Source: Phytohabitans rumicis (GTDB lineage Bacteria > Actinomycetota > Actinomycetes > Mycobacteriales > Micromonosporaceae). Taken from it: DNA of 64,000 nt. This document shows, one piece after another, positions 1-9,322 of this stretch (the stretch's first letter is position 1; each line of letters opens with the position of its first letter). The notes below the pieces were generated by a model. It saw nothing but the letters and a program-made list of their open reading frames with translations, was not told the origin of the DNA and did no database searches. The translations under genes and the position numbers were made by a program. The stretch covers positions 6,899,001 to 6,963,000 of the forward strand of contig NZ_BLPG01000001.1 in assembly GCF_011764445.1 (NCBI RefSeq). The letters run 5' to 3'.

Positions 1-504
1 GACGAGAACGCTCACCGGGCCGGTGTCTTCGCTGGTCAGGCCCGCGTTCGCGGTCACGACGACGAGGTGGCCGGCGGTGTCGACGGCGCTGCGCTGGCGC
101 GGGGCGTCGTGCCACGGCCGGCCCTCGGCCAGCGCGGCCACCGCCGGGCCGGCCGCCTCGCCGGTCAGGTAGACGGTGCGGCGCCGGCCCCTGGGCGCGG
201 TCTCCAGGAGAAACCGCAGTTGGGCAAGGAACGTCCGCCAGCCCTCCTCGACCTCCACTGAGTCGGGGAATGCGACTTTTATGGTGGTTTGTCCGCTCTC
301 GCCCGCCAGTTCGATGTAGGAACCGTCGCTGTGCGAGATGCGGTCCGGGGCGGCGGCCAGGTTGGCGTCGCCGACGATCCATGCGATCTCCGCGTCGAGG
401 CCGTCATAGTCCCAACCGAACCACTCCCGGATCCGCTCCGGCTCGGTGAAGGCCCGCCATACGGTGTCGCGCGGGGCGTCGACGGTCAGTTGCTGCTCGA
501 TCAT
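1..504 (-). CDS. SRPBCC/AHSA1-family protein, partial (C-terminus outside window)
   Basis: Reads leftward from an ATG at 504 and is still open at base 1, giving at least 168 residues. The N-terminus (MIEQQLTVDAPRDTVWRAF) followed by an EWFGWDYDG segment is typical of the AHSA1/START-like SRPBCC fold, a hydrophobic-pocket domain. An AAGGAG ribosome binding site lies 8 nt before the ATG. In actinomycetes such genes often sit beside an ArsR regulator, but none is visible on the upstream side, which holds repeats instead. The ligand cannot be inferred from sequence. Confidence 0.75.
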   Translation of the reverse strand, partial: MIEQQLTVDAPRDTVWRAFTEPERIREWFGWDYDGLDAEIAWIVGDANLAAAPDRISHSDGSYIELAGESGQTTIKVAFPDSVEVEEGWRTFLAQLRFLLETAPRGRRRTVYLTGEAAGPAVAALAEGRPWHDAPRQRSAVDTAGHLVVVTANAGLTSEDTGPVSVLV

Positions 505-632
505 GTCCGTGGCTCCTTTCTCCGCTTACTACCGATTGTTGGGGTTTGAGGGTGAGTGTCGCTGCGGTTGCGGCTTGTGACCCGCGAGTAGGGGCCCCTA
601 CCGGGGCTGCCCCGCCCACGCGCGCCGCCCTC

Positions 633-684
633 TGCTCCGCGCGCCGGCCGTGCTCCGCGCGCCGGCCGTGCTCCGCGCGCCGGC
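633..684. repeat. 18-bp tandem repeat, about three copies
   Basis: The unit TGCTCCGCGCGCCGGCCG occurs at 633-650 and 651-668 and again, shortened to 16 bp, at 669-684. It is pure GC apart from the T positions. It lies directly before repeat element E1 and may reflect slippage in the same unstable spacer. Confidence 0.8.
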
Positions 685-692
685 TCCGCGGG

Positions 693-815
693 CGCCGATC
701 AAGGACTTCCGCGTCGATCAAGGGCAAACGGCCGTGGAAAAGAGATCAAAGCACGACCATATGCCCTTGATCGGCGGGCGGGCCCTTGATCGGCGGGCGG
801 GGCCTTGATCGGCGC
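693..815 (+). repeat. Intergenic 63-bp inverted-repeat element, copy E1 (core 713-775)
   Basis: The core is 63 bp with arms beginning GATCAAGGGC and ending GCCCTTGATC around an asymmetric centre containing GATCAAA, which reads on the plus strand here. One half-site lies to the left (from 693) and two to the right (784-793 and 803-812). It sits between the end of the leftward ASCH gene and the start of the leftward SRPBCC gene. Confidence 0.9.
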
Positions 816-902
816 GCACGGGCGGCGCCCGCGTGGGCGCCGCGGTGGGTGGGGCGGCGCGGGCGGGGCGGCGCGGGTGGAGAGGGTGGAGAGGGCCGTC
901 GT

Positions 903-1486
903 TTAGAGGGGGCGGTGGGTTAGGTAGGTGTGGCCGCGGGGGCTTAGGCGGTAGCCGACCTCGAGGGACTCGGTCAGGCCGAGCGCCTTGAGCTTGCGTA
1001 CGTCGGCCTTGAACGTCGGCGTGTCCCGGCCGAGTGAGGCGGCCAGGTCGGCGGCGCGTACGCCGGGGTGGTCGGCGATCACCTTGAGGGCGGCTGCGGT
1101 CCAGGGCCGCGCGGGCTGGCGTGATCCAGGCGGGCAAGGCGCAGGTCGATGGCGGCCACGCCAGCGCCGTCGAGGTGGTCGTCGGCGGCGAGGGCGGCGC
1201 GCGGGTCGGGGCCGTCGACGCGGTGGAACCGCAGCAGGTAGAGCTGCCCATCGGGTGGGCCGCCGAGGTCGGCGAGCATCGCGGCGACGTTCGGGAAGCC
1301 GGCGGCGCGGGCGTCTCGCGGCGTCAGGTCCGGCGGGTTTACCGGCTCCACACTGGACATTTCGACGAGCCCGGCGCCGGTGCGGTACTGCCGTCCGGCG
1401 ACCACCTGCGGGCGCCGCCACCGCCGCAGCGCCGCCGTGATGGTCCCGCTGGCGATCCCTTCGCGGAGTCGCCGCTCAAAGAGCAT
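903..1486 (-). CDS. ASCH-domain protein with C-terminal winged-helix-like region, frameshifted
   Basis: The N-terminal part (from ATG 1486, MLFERRLREGIASGTITAAL) resembles ASCH domains, PUA-like folds thought to bind RNA or modified nucleotides. The C-terminal part (WTAAALKVIADHPGVRAADL, then a predicted recognition helix) resembles a small winged helix. The two parts are in different frames. Adding one base to the GGG run at 1104-1106 joins them through RGPWTAAALKV and gives 194 residues. The start overlaps the end of the amidohydrolase gene by 11 bp, so it is the last gene of a leftward operon. The likeliest explanation for the break is a one-base sequence error. Confidence 0.7.
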
Positions 1487-2368
1487 GGGAACCAGTTAGC
1501 CCCAAGGTCGACCACAGGTTGTGCCAGCACACCGCGCGCAGCCACGCGTCGCCTAGGTCCAGGCGCACCAGGCCCTGGAGTTGGTCCGCGTATTCGTAGG
1601 GGATGTTGGGGAAGTCGGTGCCGAGGAGGATCTTGCCGGCTTGGCCCAGGTCGCGCAGCCTGGGGCGCTCCTCAAGGGGGAAGGGCACCAGTTGGTCGAA
1701 GAAGGGGGTGAAGACCATCGTGGTGTCCAGCGCTACCCGTTCGTACCTCGTGGCCAGGTCGAGGAACGTCGAGTAGTCGGGCGAGCCCATGTGGGCCACG
1801 ATCGCGGTGAGCCGCGGGTGCCGCGCCAGCAGCGCGGTGAACGGTTCGGGCCCGGTGAACGAGGCGGCCATCGGCGCGTGCCCGGCGTGTACGACCACCG
1901 GGATCCCGGCGTCGGAGAGCATGCCCCACACGGGGCCAGCAGCGGGTCCACCGGGTCGAACCCGCCCACCTGCAGGTGCACCTTGAAGACCCGCGCGCCG
2001 GAGGAGACGGCGGAGGACACGTACGAAGTCACGGAGGGTTCGGGGTAGAACGTCGCGGACGGCACGCATCCGGGCGTCTCGCGGGCGAAGCCGAGCGTCC
2101 AGTCGTTGAGGTCGGCCGCCATGCCCGGTTTGTGCGCGTACGCCAGGGCGGTGAACGCGCGTACGCCGAGTTTGTCGAGGTGGGCGACCCGGTCGGCGTC
2201 CGGCCAGCGGTACCGGATCGGCCACTCCACGCCGACCAGCGGGCCGGCCGCGTCGAAGTACGCCCACACCCGGCGCAGCATCCGGGGCGGCAGGAAGTGC
2301 ACGTGCACGTCGGCCAGGCCGGGGAGGCCCAGAGCTTGCCAGAAGGCGGGAACCTCGGAGTCGTTCAC
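1476..2368 (-). CDS. Amidohydrolase-family metal-dependent hydrolase, frameshifted
   Basis: Starts at a GTG (2368) that overlaps the stop of the upstream membrane-protein gene as GTGA. Metal-site motifs of the amidohydrolase superfamily are visible: DVHVHF near residue 18, VVHAGHAP, IVAHMGSPDY, and GTDFPNIPYEY near the C-terminus. The reading frame breaks after DPVDPLLAP. One extra C in the run at 1932-1935 (G on the plus strand) restores PVWGMLSDAGIP and a 297-residue protein, the normal size for a TIM-barrel hydrolase of the ACMSD/gamma-resorcylate decarboxylase type. Substrate is unknown. Confidence 0.8.
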
Positions 2369-3207
2369 ACCTCGATATTGAACCGGCGCAACACCGACGG
2401 CGCCAGCAGGCCGGTCGCCGCCAGCAGCGAGACCACCATGAACGCGCCGCGCAGGACGTACACCTCGACCGCGCCACCCGCGCGCAGGGCGATGGAGTCC
2501 GGCAGGCCGATCATGCGCCACATCCGCCGCCCGGTCGGGATGGGCCACAGGAGCGGCACGCCGGCCCGGGTGATGAGGTCGCCGAGCAGGTGCACCAGAC
2601 AGCCGACGCCCACGGCCAGGCCGAGCAAGGGGTAGCCGCGGTCGCCGGGCAGCCGCAGGTACACGCCGTACGCCGCGGCCGCCGAGATCAGCGTGACGAG
2701 CACCCAGCCGGCCCGCTTGGCCCACTCGTCGAAGAGCCCGCGTAGCGCCAGGCCGATCATCACGAAGAGGATGCCGATGACGGCCCACTTGCCGTACGCG
2801 GTGCACAGTGCCGTCGTGCCCCAGCCGACCAGCGCGGTGAACGGCAGCGTGTGGGTCAGCGTCCGATGCCCGTTCTCCCGGTCGGGGTCGTCGCTGCGCC
2901 GGGTGGCGTGGTAGACGCCGAGGGACAGCTTCTCGATCACCTCAGCGACGAACAGCGACGCCACCCCGAACGTCCGGGCCACCGTCGCGCCGCCTTTGTT
3001 GCGGGTGACCTTCCCGGACATGTCGAGGTCGGGAAAGAGCGCGCCGCCCGCGCACACGGCCGTGCCGACCGCGATGAGGAGCGGCGACTGCTCGTACCCG
3101 GCGAACTTGTCCAAGGCCCACGAACCCGCCAGCCATACGGCGGCGCCGGAAAGAGCGTGCGACGGTCCCATCATGACGCGGGACTGTGTCAGCGGGACCG
3201 TCCACAT
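2365..3207 (-). CDS. YdjM/DUF457-like inner-membrane metal-dependent hydrolase
   Basis: The protein is 280 residues with about six membrane segments. It shows the motifs of the YdjM (LexA-regulated, DUF457) family: an early GPSHALSG, a FPDLDMSGKV, GHRTLTHTLPF and GCLVHLLGDLIT. The His/Asp residues are likely metal ligands facing the membrane. The ATG at 3207 has a weak binding site; ATGs at 3174 or 3171, just before GPSHAL, are plausible alternative starts. The gene starts 4 bp after the DUF1707 gene ends and overlaps the amidohydrolase start, so it is part of a four-gene operon. Confidence 0.8.
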   Translation of the reverse strand: MWTVPLTQSRVMMGPSHALSGAAVWLAGSWALDKFAGYEQSPLLIAVGTAVCAGGALFPDLDMSGKVTRNKGGATVARTFGVASLFVAEVIEKLSLGVYHATRRSDDPDRENGHRTLTHTLPFTALVGWGTTALCTAYGKWAVIGILFVMIGLALRGLFDEWAKRAGWVLVTLISAAAAYGVYLRLPGDRGYPLLGLAVGVGCLVHLLGDLITRAGVPLLWPIPTGRRMWRMIGLPDSIALRAGGAVEVYVLRGAFMVVSLLAATGLLAPSVLRRFNIEV

Positions 3208-3211
3208 TCAA

Positions 3212-3649
3212 CTACCGCCACGGTGGCCCGTGCCACATCCTCCGATGCGCGTAGTGCCGGTGCCAGGCCGCGTGCCTGGCCACCCCGAAGAACAGGAACG
3301 CCAGCGGGATGACCGGCCAGAAGAAGTGCGCCCCGGACAGCGCCCACAGGCCGACGAGGATCACCGCGACGAACGCCACCCCGCCGACGTGCCGGCGCAT
3401 CAGCCGCCGGGCGAACGCTCTCGCCTCGGGCGTCTCCGCCAGGGCACGCCGGCCCCCGTCGGGCAGGTCCGCGGCGAGCGGGGCCAGTTCGTCGCGGAAC
3501 GTCGCCGCGTACGCCGCGGCCAGCCGCTGCTCGCCCTCGGTCAGGTCGAGCCGCCCCTCGGTCATCGCGGCGCGGAGGATGTGGGCCATCTGTTCGCGTT
3601 CGGCGTCGGAGGCTCGTACGCGGCCGGCGCCGGTTCCCGTTGCTGTCAT
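3212..3649 (-). CDS. DUF1707 (SHOCT-like) protein with two membrane segments
   Basis: The 145-residue product has a DUF1707 domain at its start (VRASDAEREQMAHILRAAM, then DLTEGEQRLAAAYAA) and two closely spaced hydrophobic helices (VAFVAVILVGLWALSG and FFWPVIPLAFLFFGVAR) before a basic His-rich tail. The function of the family is unknown; it is common in actinomycetes next to sensor kinases, as here, where a kinase gene starts about 140 bp away on the other strand. The ATG at 3649 was chosen because DUF1707 begins only a few residues later. Confidence 0.85.
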   Translation of the reverse strand: MTATGTGAGRVRASDAEREQMAHILRAAMTEGRLDLTEGEQRLAAAYAATFRDELAPLAADLPDGGRRALAETPEARAFARRLMRRHVGGVAFVAVILVGLWALSGAHFFWPVIPLAFLFFGVARHAAWHRHYAHRRMWHGPPWR

Positions 3650-3787
3650 GTCATCGAGGGTCCCCAAACGGCGGGCCGTGCGCGTCGGGCGGGCGGAGGC
3701 ATCTGCCGGGCCGCGCGCTACGCCCCGTGGAGTAGGCGGCCCCGGCGCGTACGCCCGCCGGGGTAGGGCGATCGCCGCCGGGAGCCG

Positions 3788-5022
3788 ATGCCGCGGGGCC
3801 GGGCGGTGGCCTACGGTCAGGGCGTGGGGATCGATAGGCGCTGGGAGAGGCGCTGGGAGTGGCCGCCGGAACGCCGCTGGCAGCCGCACCGGCAGGCCGC
3901 GCGGCACGCGAAGAGCGCCGTCGGCATGGGGATCGTGACCGGCATCGTGCAGGTCGCCGCCGCCCGCTCGGCCAGCGTCGACCCGGACGCGGTCGGGTAC
4001 GCCCTGCTGCTCGCCGGCCCGCTCGCCCTGCCGTTGCGGTTCAAGTTCCCGGTACCCGTGTACGCCGTCGCCGTCGCGGCGACGGTCGGCTTCGCGGCGT
4101 GGGCGGCCGAGCCGCGCGGACCGTACTTCTTCGCCGCGCTGGTCGCGCTCTTCGCCGTGGTCGGGGCGGGGGCGCGGGCGGCGGCCTGGGGCCTGACCTT
4201 CGCCGGCTACGCCGGCTACCTGGCCGTCACCCGCCCGGAGTTGGGCCACGCGGCGCTCGTCGGAGTGGCCACCGCCGTCGCGGTCCTGCTGGCGGAGGCT
4301 TCCCGGGTACGCCGGCAGCACTTCGCCGAGATGGCGAAGTACCGGGCGGAGCAGCAGAAGGCGCGGGCCGAGCAGCAGCGGCGGCAGGCCAGCGAGGAGC
4401 GGCTGCGGATCGCCCGGGAGTTGCACGACGTTCTCGGTCACCACCTGTCGCTGATCAACGTGCAGGCGGGGTGGGCCTGCACCTGATGGACACGCGGCCC
4501 GAGCAGGCGCGGGAGGCGCTCACCGCGATCAAGTCGGCGAGCGCGGAGGCGCTGCGCGAGGTGCGGTCGGTGCTCGGCGTGTTGCGGCCGGAGGAGGAGG
4601 CCGCTCCGCGTGCGCCGGCGCCCACCGTGGCCCGGCTGGACGACCTGACCGCGGGCGCCGGGCTGCCGGTGCGCACGGTGGTGGAGGGTACGGCCCGGCC
4701 GCTGCCGGCGGAGGTGGACCGGGCGGCGTACCGGATCGTGCAGGAGGCGCTCACCAACGTGCGCCGGCATGCCGGGGCCGGGGCGACGGCGACGGTCACC
4801 ATCGGGTACGGCGGCACCGTGGTTACCGTCGAGGTCGTGGACGACGGGGTGGGCGGTCCCGCCTCGTCGGAGGCGGACAACGGGGCGGAAGGGGCGGGCA
4901 ACGGGATAGCGGGCATGCGGGCCCGCGCGTCGGCGCTCGGCGGCACGCTGAGCGCGGGCCCGGTGGACGGCGGTGGGTTCCGCGTGGCGGTGACCCTGCC
5001 CTGGGAGGGTGCGCGTGATTGA
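3788..5022 (+). CDS. NarL-family sensor histidine kinase, frameshifted
   Basis: Has an N-terminal membrane region (about residues 45-165), a coiled linker rich in Gln/Arg, and a HisKA_3 box (RIARELHDVLGHHLSLINVQ, His in ELHDVLG). The ATPase part follows in another frame (QEALTNVRRHAG, then GNGIAGMRARASALGG). One added G in the GGGG run at 4468-4471 turns GWACT-stop into GVGLHLMDTRPEQ and gives a complete protein of about 411 residues. A GTG at 3824 is a possible alternative start. It overlaps its response-regulator gene by 14 bp. The signal is unknown. Confidence 0.88.
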
Positions 5023-5686
5023 CGTTCTGTTGGCCGACGACCAGGCGCTGGTGCGCGCGGGCTTCCGTGCGTTGCTGGACGCGGAGCCGGATATCGCCGT
5101 CGTGGGGGAGGCGGCGGACGGCGTCGAGGCGGTCCGGTTGGCCGCGGTGACCAGGCCCGACGTGGTGTTGATGGATATCCGGATGCCGGGCGTGGACGGG
5201 TTGGAGGCGACCCGGCGGATCGTTGCCGATCCGGGGTTGGTCGCCACGCGGATTGTCATCCTTACTACGTTTGAGTTGGACGAGTACTTGTTTGAGGCGT
5301 TGCGGGTGGGTGCGTCCGGGTTCCTGGTCAAGGACACCGAGCCGGTGGAGCTGCTGCGCGGCGTACGGGCGGTGGCGGCCGGGGACGCGTTGCTCTCGCC
5401 GGGGGTGACCCGGCGGCTGATCGCCGAGTTCGCCGGGCGCGGCGGGGTCCGCCCGGCCACCCCGGAGCTGTCGCTGGACCAGCTCACCGACCGGGAGCGC
5501 GAGGTGATGGCGCTGGTCGGCGCCGGCCTGTCGAACGAGCAGATCGCCGCGCGGCTGGTGGTGAGCCCGGCGACGGCGAAGACCCACGTGAGCCGCGCGA
5601 TGGTCAAGCTCGGCGCGCGGGACCGCGCCCAGTTGGTGGTCTACGCGTACGAGGCGGGCCTGGTCCGTCCGGGCTGGCTGGCCTAG
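5009..5686 (+). CDS. LuxR/NarL-family response regulator
   Basis: The 225-residue product has a receiver domain (residues 1-120, LLADDQALVRAGFRALL, acceptor Asp in VVLMDIRMPG, Lys in FLVKDTEP) and a C-terminal LuxR-type helix-turn-helix (LTDREREVMALVGAGLSNEQ, then TAKTHVSRAMVKLGARDR). It is the partner of the preceding kinase, with overlapping genes indicating translational coupling. The GTG at 5009 was chosen; a GTG two codons later would lose nothing conserved. The neighbouring genes on the other strand are not obvious targets. Confidence 0.93.
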   Translation: MRVIDVLLADDQALVRAGFRALLDAEPDIAVVGEAADGVEAVRLAAVTRPDVVLMDIRMPGVDGLEATRRIVADPGLVATRIVILTTFELDEYLFEALRVGASGFLVKDTEPVELLRGVRAVAAGDALLSPGVTRRLIAEFAGRGGVRPATPELSLDQLTDREREVMALVGAGLSNEQIAARLVVSPATAKTHVSRAMVKLGARDRAQLVVYAYEAGLVRPGWLA

Positions 5687-5711
5687 CCCGCCGGGGTGAA
5701 GCTGGCGTTGA

Positions 5712-7279
5712 TCATCCGTAGCTGGGGAGCGCGCCGGGCCAGTCCAGGTCGCGGGTGATCCAGATGATGGTGTAGGCCAGACCGGGGGCGGTGCGGAAGA
5801 GCTCCTGCCGGGCGCGCAGGCGGTCGCCCTTGGTGTTGGTCCAGGTGCAGTCCCAGTCGGCGCCGCCGGCGAAGTAGCGGTTGGGCAGGATCGCGACCCG
5901 GCTGTAGCCGGACAGGCCGCCGGTGGCGGTCACCCGCTTCTCCTCGAACTTCCAGTGCGCGACCGCGTCGCCGATCAGGTCGGGCTCGGTGTCGACGGCG
6001 AGCAGCCGGGGCCCGCCGGGCTCGCGGAAGCACACCACGTCGCCGTCCCGGAAGTACGTCCAGGTCGCCGGCGCGGCCATCTCGAAGCCGGTCGGGTCGG
6101 CGTGCCACACGAAGCCGTCGGCCAGCGCGTACCGGTGGGTGGCGGGCACGGGCGGGCGGGTCTGGCCGGGGCCGGTGGGCGGGGAGCCGCACGGCATCGC
6201 GCTGCCCGCGCCCGCGCCGCCGGCGGGTGCGGACGCGCCACCGATCGCCGCCAGCCGTGCCGTGCCGCGCTCCCCGCCGGTGTCGAGGAGCACCGCGACG
6301 CCGACCGTGACCAGGGTCGCCACCACCGCGGCGGCGGCGCCCGCGGCCAGGTAGCGCCGGCGGCGGTGCGGGTTGCCCGCGGGGAACTCCGGCCGGACGT
6401 GCTCGGTGGTGCGGCGGGGCAGGGGCAGCCGCCGGGTACGCGCCGGCGTCGTCCCCGCGGGCGGTGTCGCGGCCCGGCGCAGCAGGCGTTCGGCCTCCTC
6501 GGCGGTGAGCCGGTGCCGCGGGTCCTTGCGCAGCAGGCCGCCGAGCACGGGGCGCAGCGCGCCGGCCCGGGGCGCGGGGTCGGGCGGGGCGGTCGCCAGG
6601 GCAGTCAGGGTGGCCATCGTGGTGGACCGCGCGTACGGCGAGCGGCCCTCCACGGCCGCGAAAAGCGTTGCGCCCAGCGACCACAGGTCGGTCTCCACAG
6701 TGGACACACCGTCGCTGGCCCGCTCGGGCGCCACGTACTGGGGGAGCCCATGATCAGCCCGGCGCGGGTCATCGCCCCGTCGCCGCCGTCGAATGTCGCC
6801 AGGCCGAAGTCGGTGAGCACCACCCGGCCGTCCTCGGCGATGAGCACGTTGTGCGGCTTGACGTCCCGGTGCAGGACGCCGGCCTGGTGGGCGGCGCGCA
6901 GGGCGTACAGGACGGCCAGGCCGATCTGGGCGACCCGGTGCGGGGGGAGCGGCCCGTCCTGCTGGACGACCTCGTGCAGCGACCGGGAGCGGACGTACTC
7001 CATGACGATCCACGGCCGGCCCTCGGCGTAGACGACGTCGTAGATCTGCACCGCGTTGGGGTGGTTGAGCTGCGCGGCCGCGCGCGCCTCGCGGATCGTC
7101 ACCTCGCGCAGCAGGTCACGCTCGTCGGGCGTCATCCACTCCGGCGGCACGACCTCTTTGACCGCCACCTCGCGGCGCAGCATCTCGTCGCGCGCGAGCC
7201 AGACGCGGCCCATGCCACCAGTGCCGACCGGCTTGATCAAGCTGTACCGCTCGGCGATCAGTGCTCGCCACACGGACAC
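5712..7279 (-). CDS. Receptor-type Ser/Thr protein kinase (PASTA-less), frameshifted
   Basis: The N-terminal kinase domain has GTGGMGRV, VAVKEVV, HRDVKPHNVLI and TDFGLATF. The frame breaks inside the activation segment. One added base in the five-G run at 6740-6744 restores MGSPQYVAPERAS and the kinase C-lobe. A proline-rich linker, one membrane helix (YLAAGAAAAVVATLVTVGVA) and an extracellular domain of about 200 residues follow. Repaired length is about 522 residues. GTG at 7279 is preferred because a GGGGGA site precedes it; a longer start at 7315 and a shorter one at 7273 are possible. It is divergent from another kinase gene. Confidence 0.85.
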
Positions 7280-7491
7280 AAGGTTCCCCCAGTACGCTCC
7301 CCGGCCCACCACCATATGCAGCCGAGGCGGATAGAACGTTACGTATCAATAACAAACTACCCCCGAAACGTGAAACCTAGTCCAAAGGGCGGACCCGTCG
7401 GTGACCGTTAGGTCAGCGGGCTGGTTGCGGTGCCGATCGCGGTGGTCTTCAATCTCTTCCGGGAGCGCTTCATTGCGGGGGGACAGCAACG
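7280..7491. other. Divergent promoter region between two kinase genes
   Basis: About 210 bp between the starts of two receptor kinases, including an AT-rich patch near 7340-7365 that is unusual in this sequence and probably holds one or both promoters. A GGGGGGA ribosome binding site precedes the rightward kinase. No gene is seen. Confidence 0.5.
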
Positions 7492-9279
7492 ATGGATTCT
7501 CGGGCGGCGCCGCTGTACGCGGGCGACCCTCGAAGGCTGGGCCGGTACGAGCTGGAGGGGCGGCTCGGCGAGGGCGGGATGGGCACGGTCTATCTGGCTC
7601 GTGATCCGGATGGCCGGCAGGTGGCCGTCAAGGTCATCCGGGGAGAGTTGGCGCGCGACGACCAGTTCCGGCGCCGGTTTCGCAGCGAGGTCAACCGGGC
7701 CCGGCAGGTGCCTCCGTTCTGTACGGCGGAGGTGCTGGACGCCGACCCGGACAACGAGCAGCCCTATCTTGTCGTGGAGTACGTGGACGGCCCGAGCCTG
7801 TCGGCGGTGGTCGCGGAGCGGGGTCCGCTGACGCCGGCGAACCTGCACGGCCTGGCGATCGGGGTGGCGACCGCGTTGACCGCGATCCACGGCGCGGGCG
7901 TGATCCACCGGGATCTGAAGCCGAGCAACGTGCTCCTCGCCCCGGGCAGCCCGAAGGTGATCGACTTCGGGATCGCGCAGGCGATGGAGGCGACCAGCGA
8001 GCACACCGGTCCGGACCAGATGGTCGGCACGGTGGGATACATGGCGCCGGAGCGGTTCGGTCCCGGCGCGGGCGACCTGACCGCGGCCGCCGACGTCTTC
8101 GCGTGGGGCGCCGTCGTCGCGTACGCCGGGACCGGCCGGTCGCCGTTCGCGGCCGACTCGCCGCCCGCGCAGGCCGCCCGGATCCTCACCCAGCCGCCGG
8201 ACCTGGGCGTGCTGGCCCCGCCGCTGCGCGGTCTGGTGGAGCGGGCGCTGGCCAAGGACCCGGCCGCCCGGCCCACCTCCCGCGACCTGCTCGACCTGCT
8301 CCTGAGCACCGACCCGCTCCGGTCGCCGGCCCTGGCCGCCGCGCTCGCCGAGCAGCCGGCGCTGCTGGTCGCCGCCGAGGAGGCGCAGGCCGCCACCGAC
8401 CAGCAGCCGGCCGCCCAGCTGACGGCGGCCGCCGTACCCGATGAGCTGGCCACCGTGGCGGCGGGGCCGACGGAGATCGTGCGGCCCGCTGTCCAGCCGA
8501 AGCCGGCGCCGCCGGCTCCCCGCAGATCCTGGGGCCGCATCGCGAACGGGGCACTGGCCGCCACCGCGCTCGCGACGTCGCTGGCCGTGCTCGGCGTCGT
8601 CACCGGTGTGCTTCCGCTCGCCGGCGACGCGAGCCCGTCCACCACGCCGTCGGCCCCGCCGTCCTCGCCGCCGACCTCCGCACCCCTGGCGACCGGCTCG
8701 CCGCGGGCCACCCAGCTGATCGCCCAGGACCCGCTGACCGCGCCGAAGCTGTGGCTGAACCGCGACGACCCGGCCCAGCTCACCACCTGCCTGTTCGACG
8801 ACGCGTTGGTGGTCACCCGCGGCAAGCTGGGCCCGTACCGGTGCCCGGGTCCGATGGACCAGCTCACCGACTTCACGGTCGCGGTGGACGTCCGGCTCGG
8901 TACGCCGGGCAGCTGCGGCGCCCTGTGGCTCCGGTTCGCGCCCAACGCCGGTCACCTCTCCGGCTACCTGGTGCGGATCTGCCCGGAGGGCCTGCACGTG
9001 GCCACCCACGGCGTCGGCGACGGGATCACCGTGACGCCGCTGCGTACGCTGCCGTTCGCCAGCCCGATCCCGCCCGACACGACCGTCCGCATCTCCGCCA
9101 CGGTGCAAGGCTCGACCATCGCGCTGGAGCGCGACGGCCAGCCGGTCGGCATGGTCCAGGACTCGACGTTCAAGGCCGGCCGGATGCAGCTCGGCATCTA
9201 CGCGGACACCCAGGACCACGAGCCCCCGTTCACCGTCGCGTACACCAACGTGGAGGTTCGCGCTTTTTCCAACGGTTAG
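7492..9279 (+). CDS. Receptor-type Ser/Thr protein kinase with extracellular LamG/DUF1080-like domain
   Basis: The product is 595 residues. The kinase domain spans about residues 19-270: glycine loop GEGGMG (26-31), VAVKVI, HRDLKPSNVLL near 140, IDFGIAQ near 158, and YMAPERF. A Pro/Ala-rich linker follows, then one membrane helix (about 350-375, GALAATALATSLAVLGVV), a low-complexity Ser/Pro/Thr stretch, and a C-terminal domain of about 185 residues with Cys pairs and beta-rich character like LamG/3-keto-disaccharide hydrolase folds. This suggests an outside sensor for a sugar or polymer (inference). No PASTA repeats are seen. Confidence 0.93.
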   Translation: MDSRAAPLYAGDPRRLGRYELEGRLGEGGMGTVYLARDPDGRQVAVKVIRGELARDDQFRRRFRSEVNRARQVPPFCTAEVLDADPDNEQPYLVVEYVDGPSLSAVVAERGPLTPANLHGLAIGVATALTAIHGAGVIHRDLKPSNVLLAPGSPKVIDFGIAQAMEATSEHTGPDQMVGTVGYMAPERFGPGAGDLTAAADVFAWGAVVAYAGTGRSPFAADSPPAQAARILTQPPDLGVLAPPLRGLVERALAKDPAARPTSRDLLDLLLSTDPLRSPALAAALAEQPALLVAAEEAQAATDQQPAAQLTAAAVPDELATVAAGPTEIVRPAVQPKPAPPAPRRSWGRIANGALAATALATSLAVLGVVTGVLPLAGDASPSTTPSAPPSSPPTSAPLATGSPRATQLIAQDPLTAPKLWLNRDDPAQLTTCLFDDALVVTRGKLGPYRCPGPMDQLTDFTVAVDVRLGTPGSCGALWLRFAPNAGHLSGYLVRICPEGLHVATHGVGDGITVTPLRTLPFASPIPPDTTVRISATVQGSTIALERDGQPVGMVQDSTFKAGRMQLGIYADTQDHEPPFTVAYTNVEVRAFSNG

Positions 9280-9322
9280 GAAATGTGTCGCGGAGTCCGG
9301 CGCGGGCCGCGATGATCTTCGG

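Larger units (their letters stand above)
505..902. other. Non-coding stretch with tandem repeat and repeat element E1
   Basis: No convincing gene is seen here. It contains the promoter side of the SRPBCC gene, a GC-only tandem repeat (633-684) and the first copy of the 63-bp intergenic element with its satellites (693-815). The remainder is GC-rich linker next to the stop of the ASCH gene. Confidence 0.6.
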
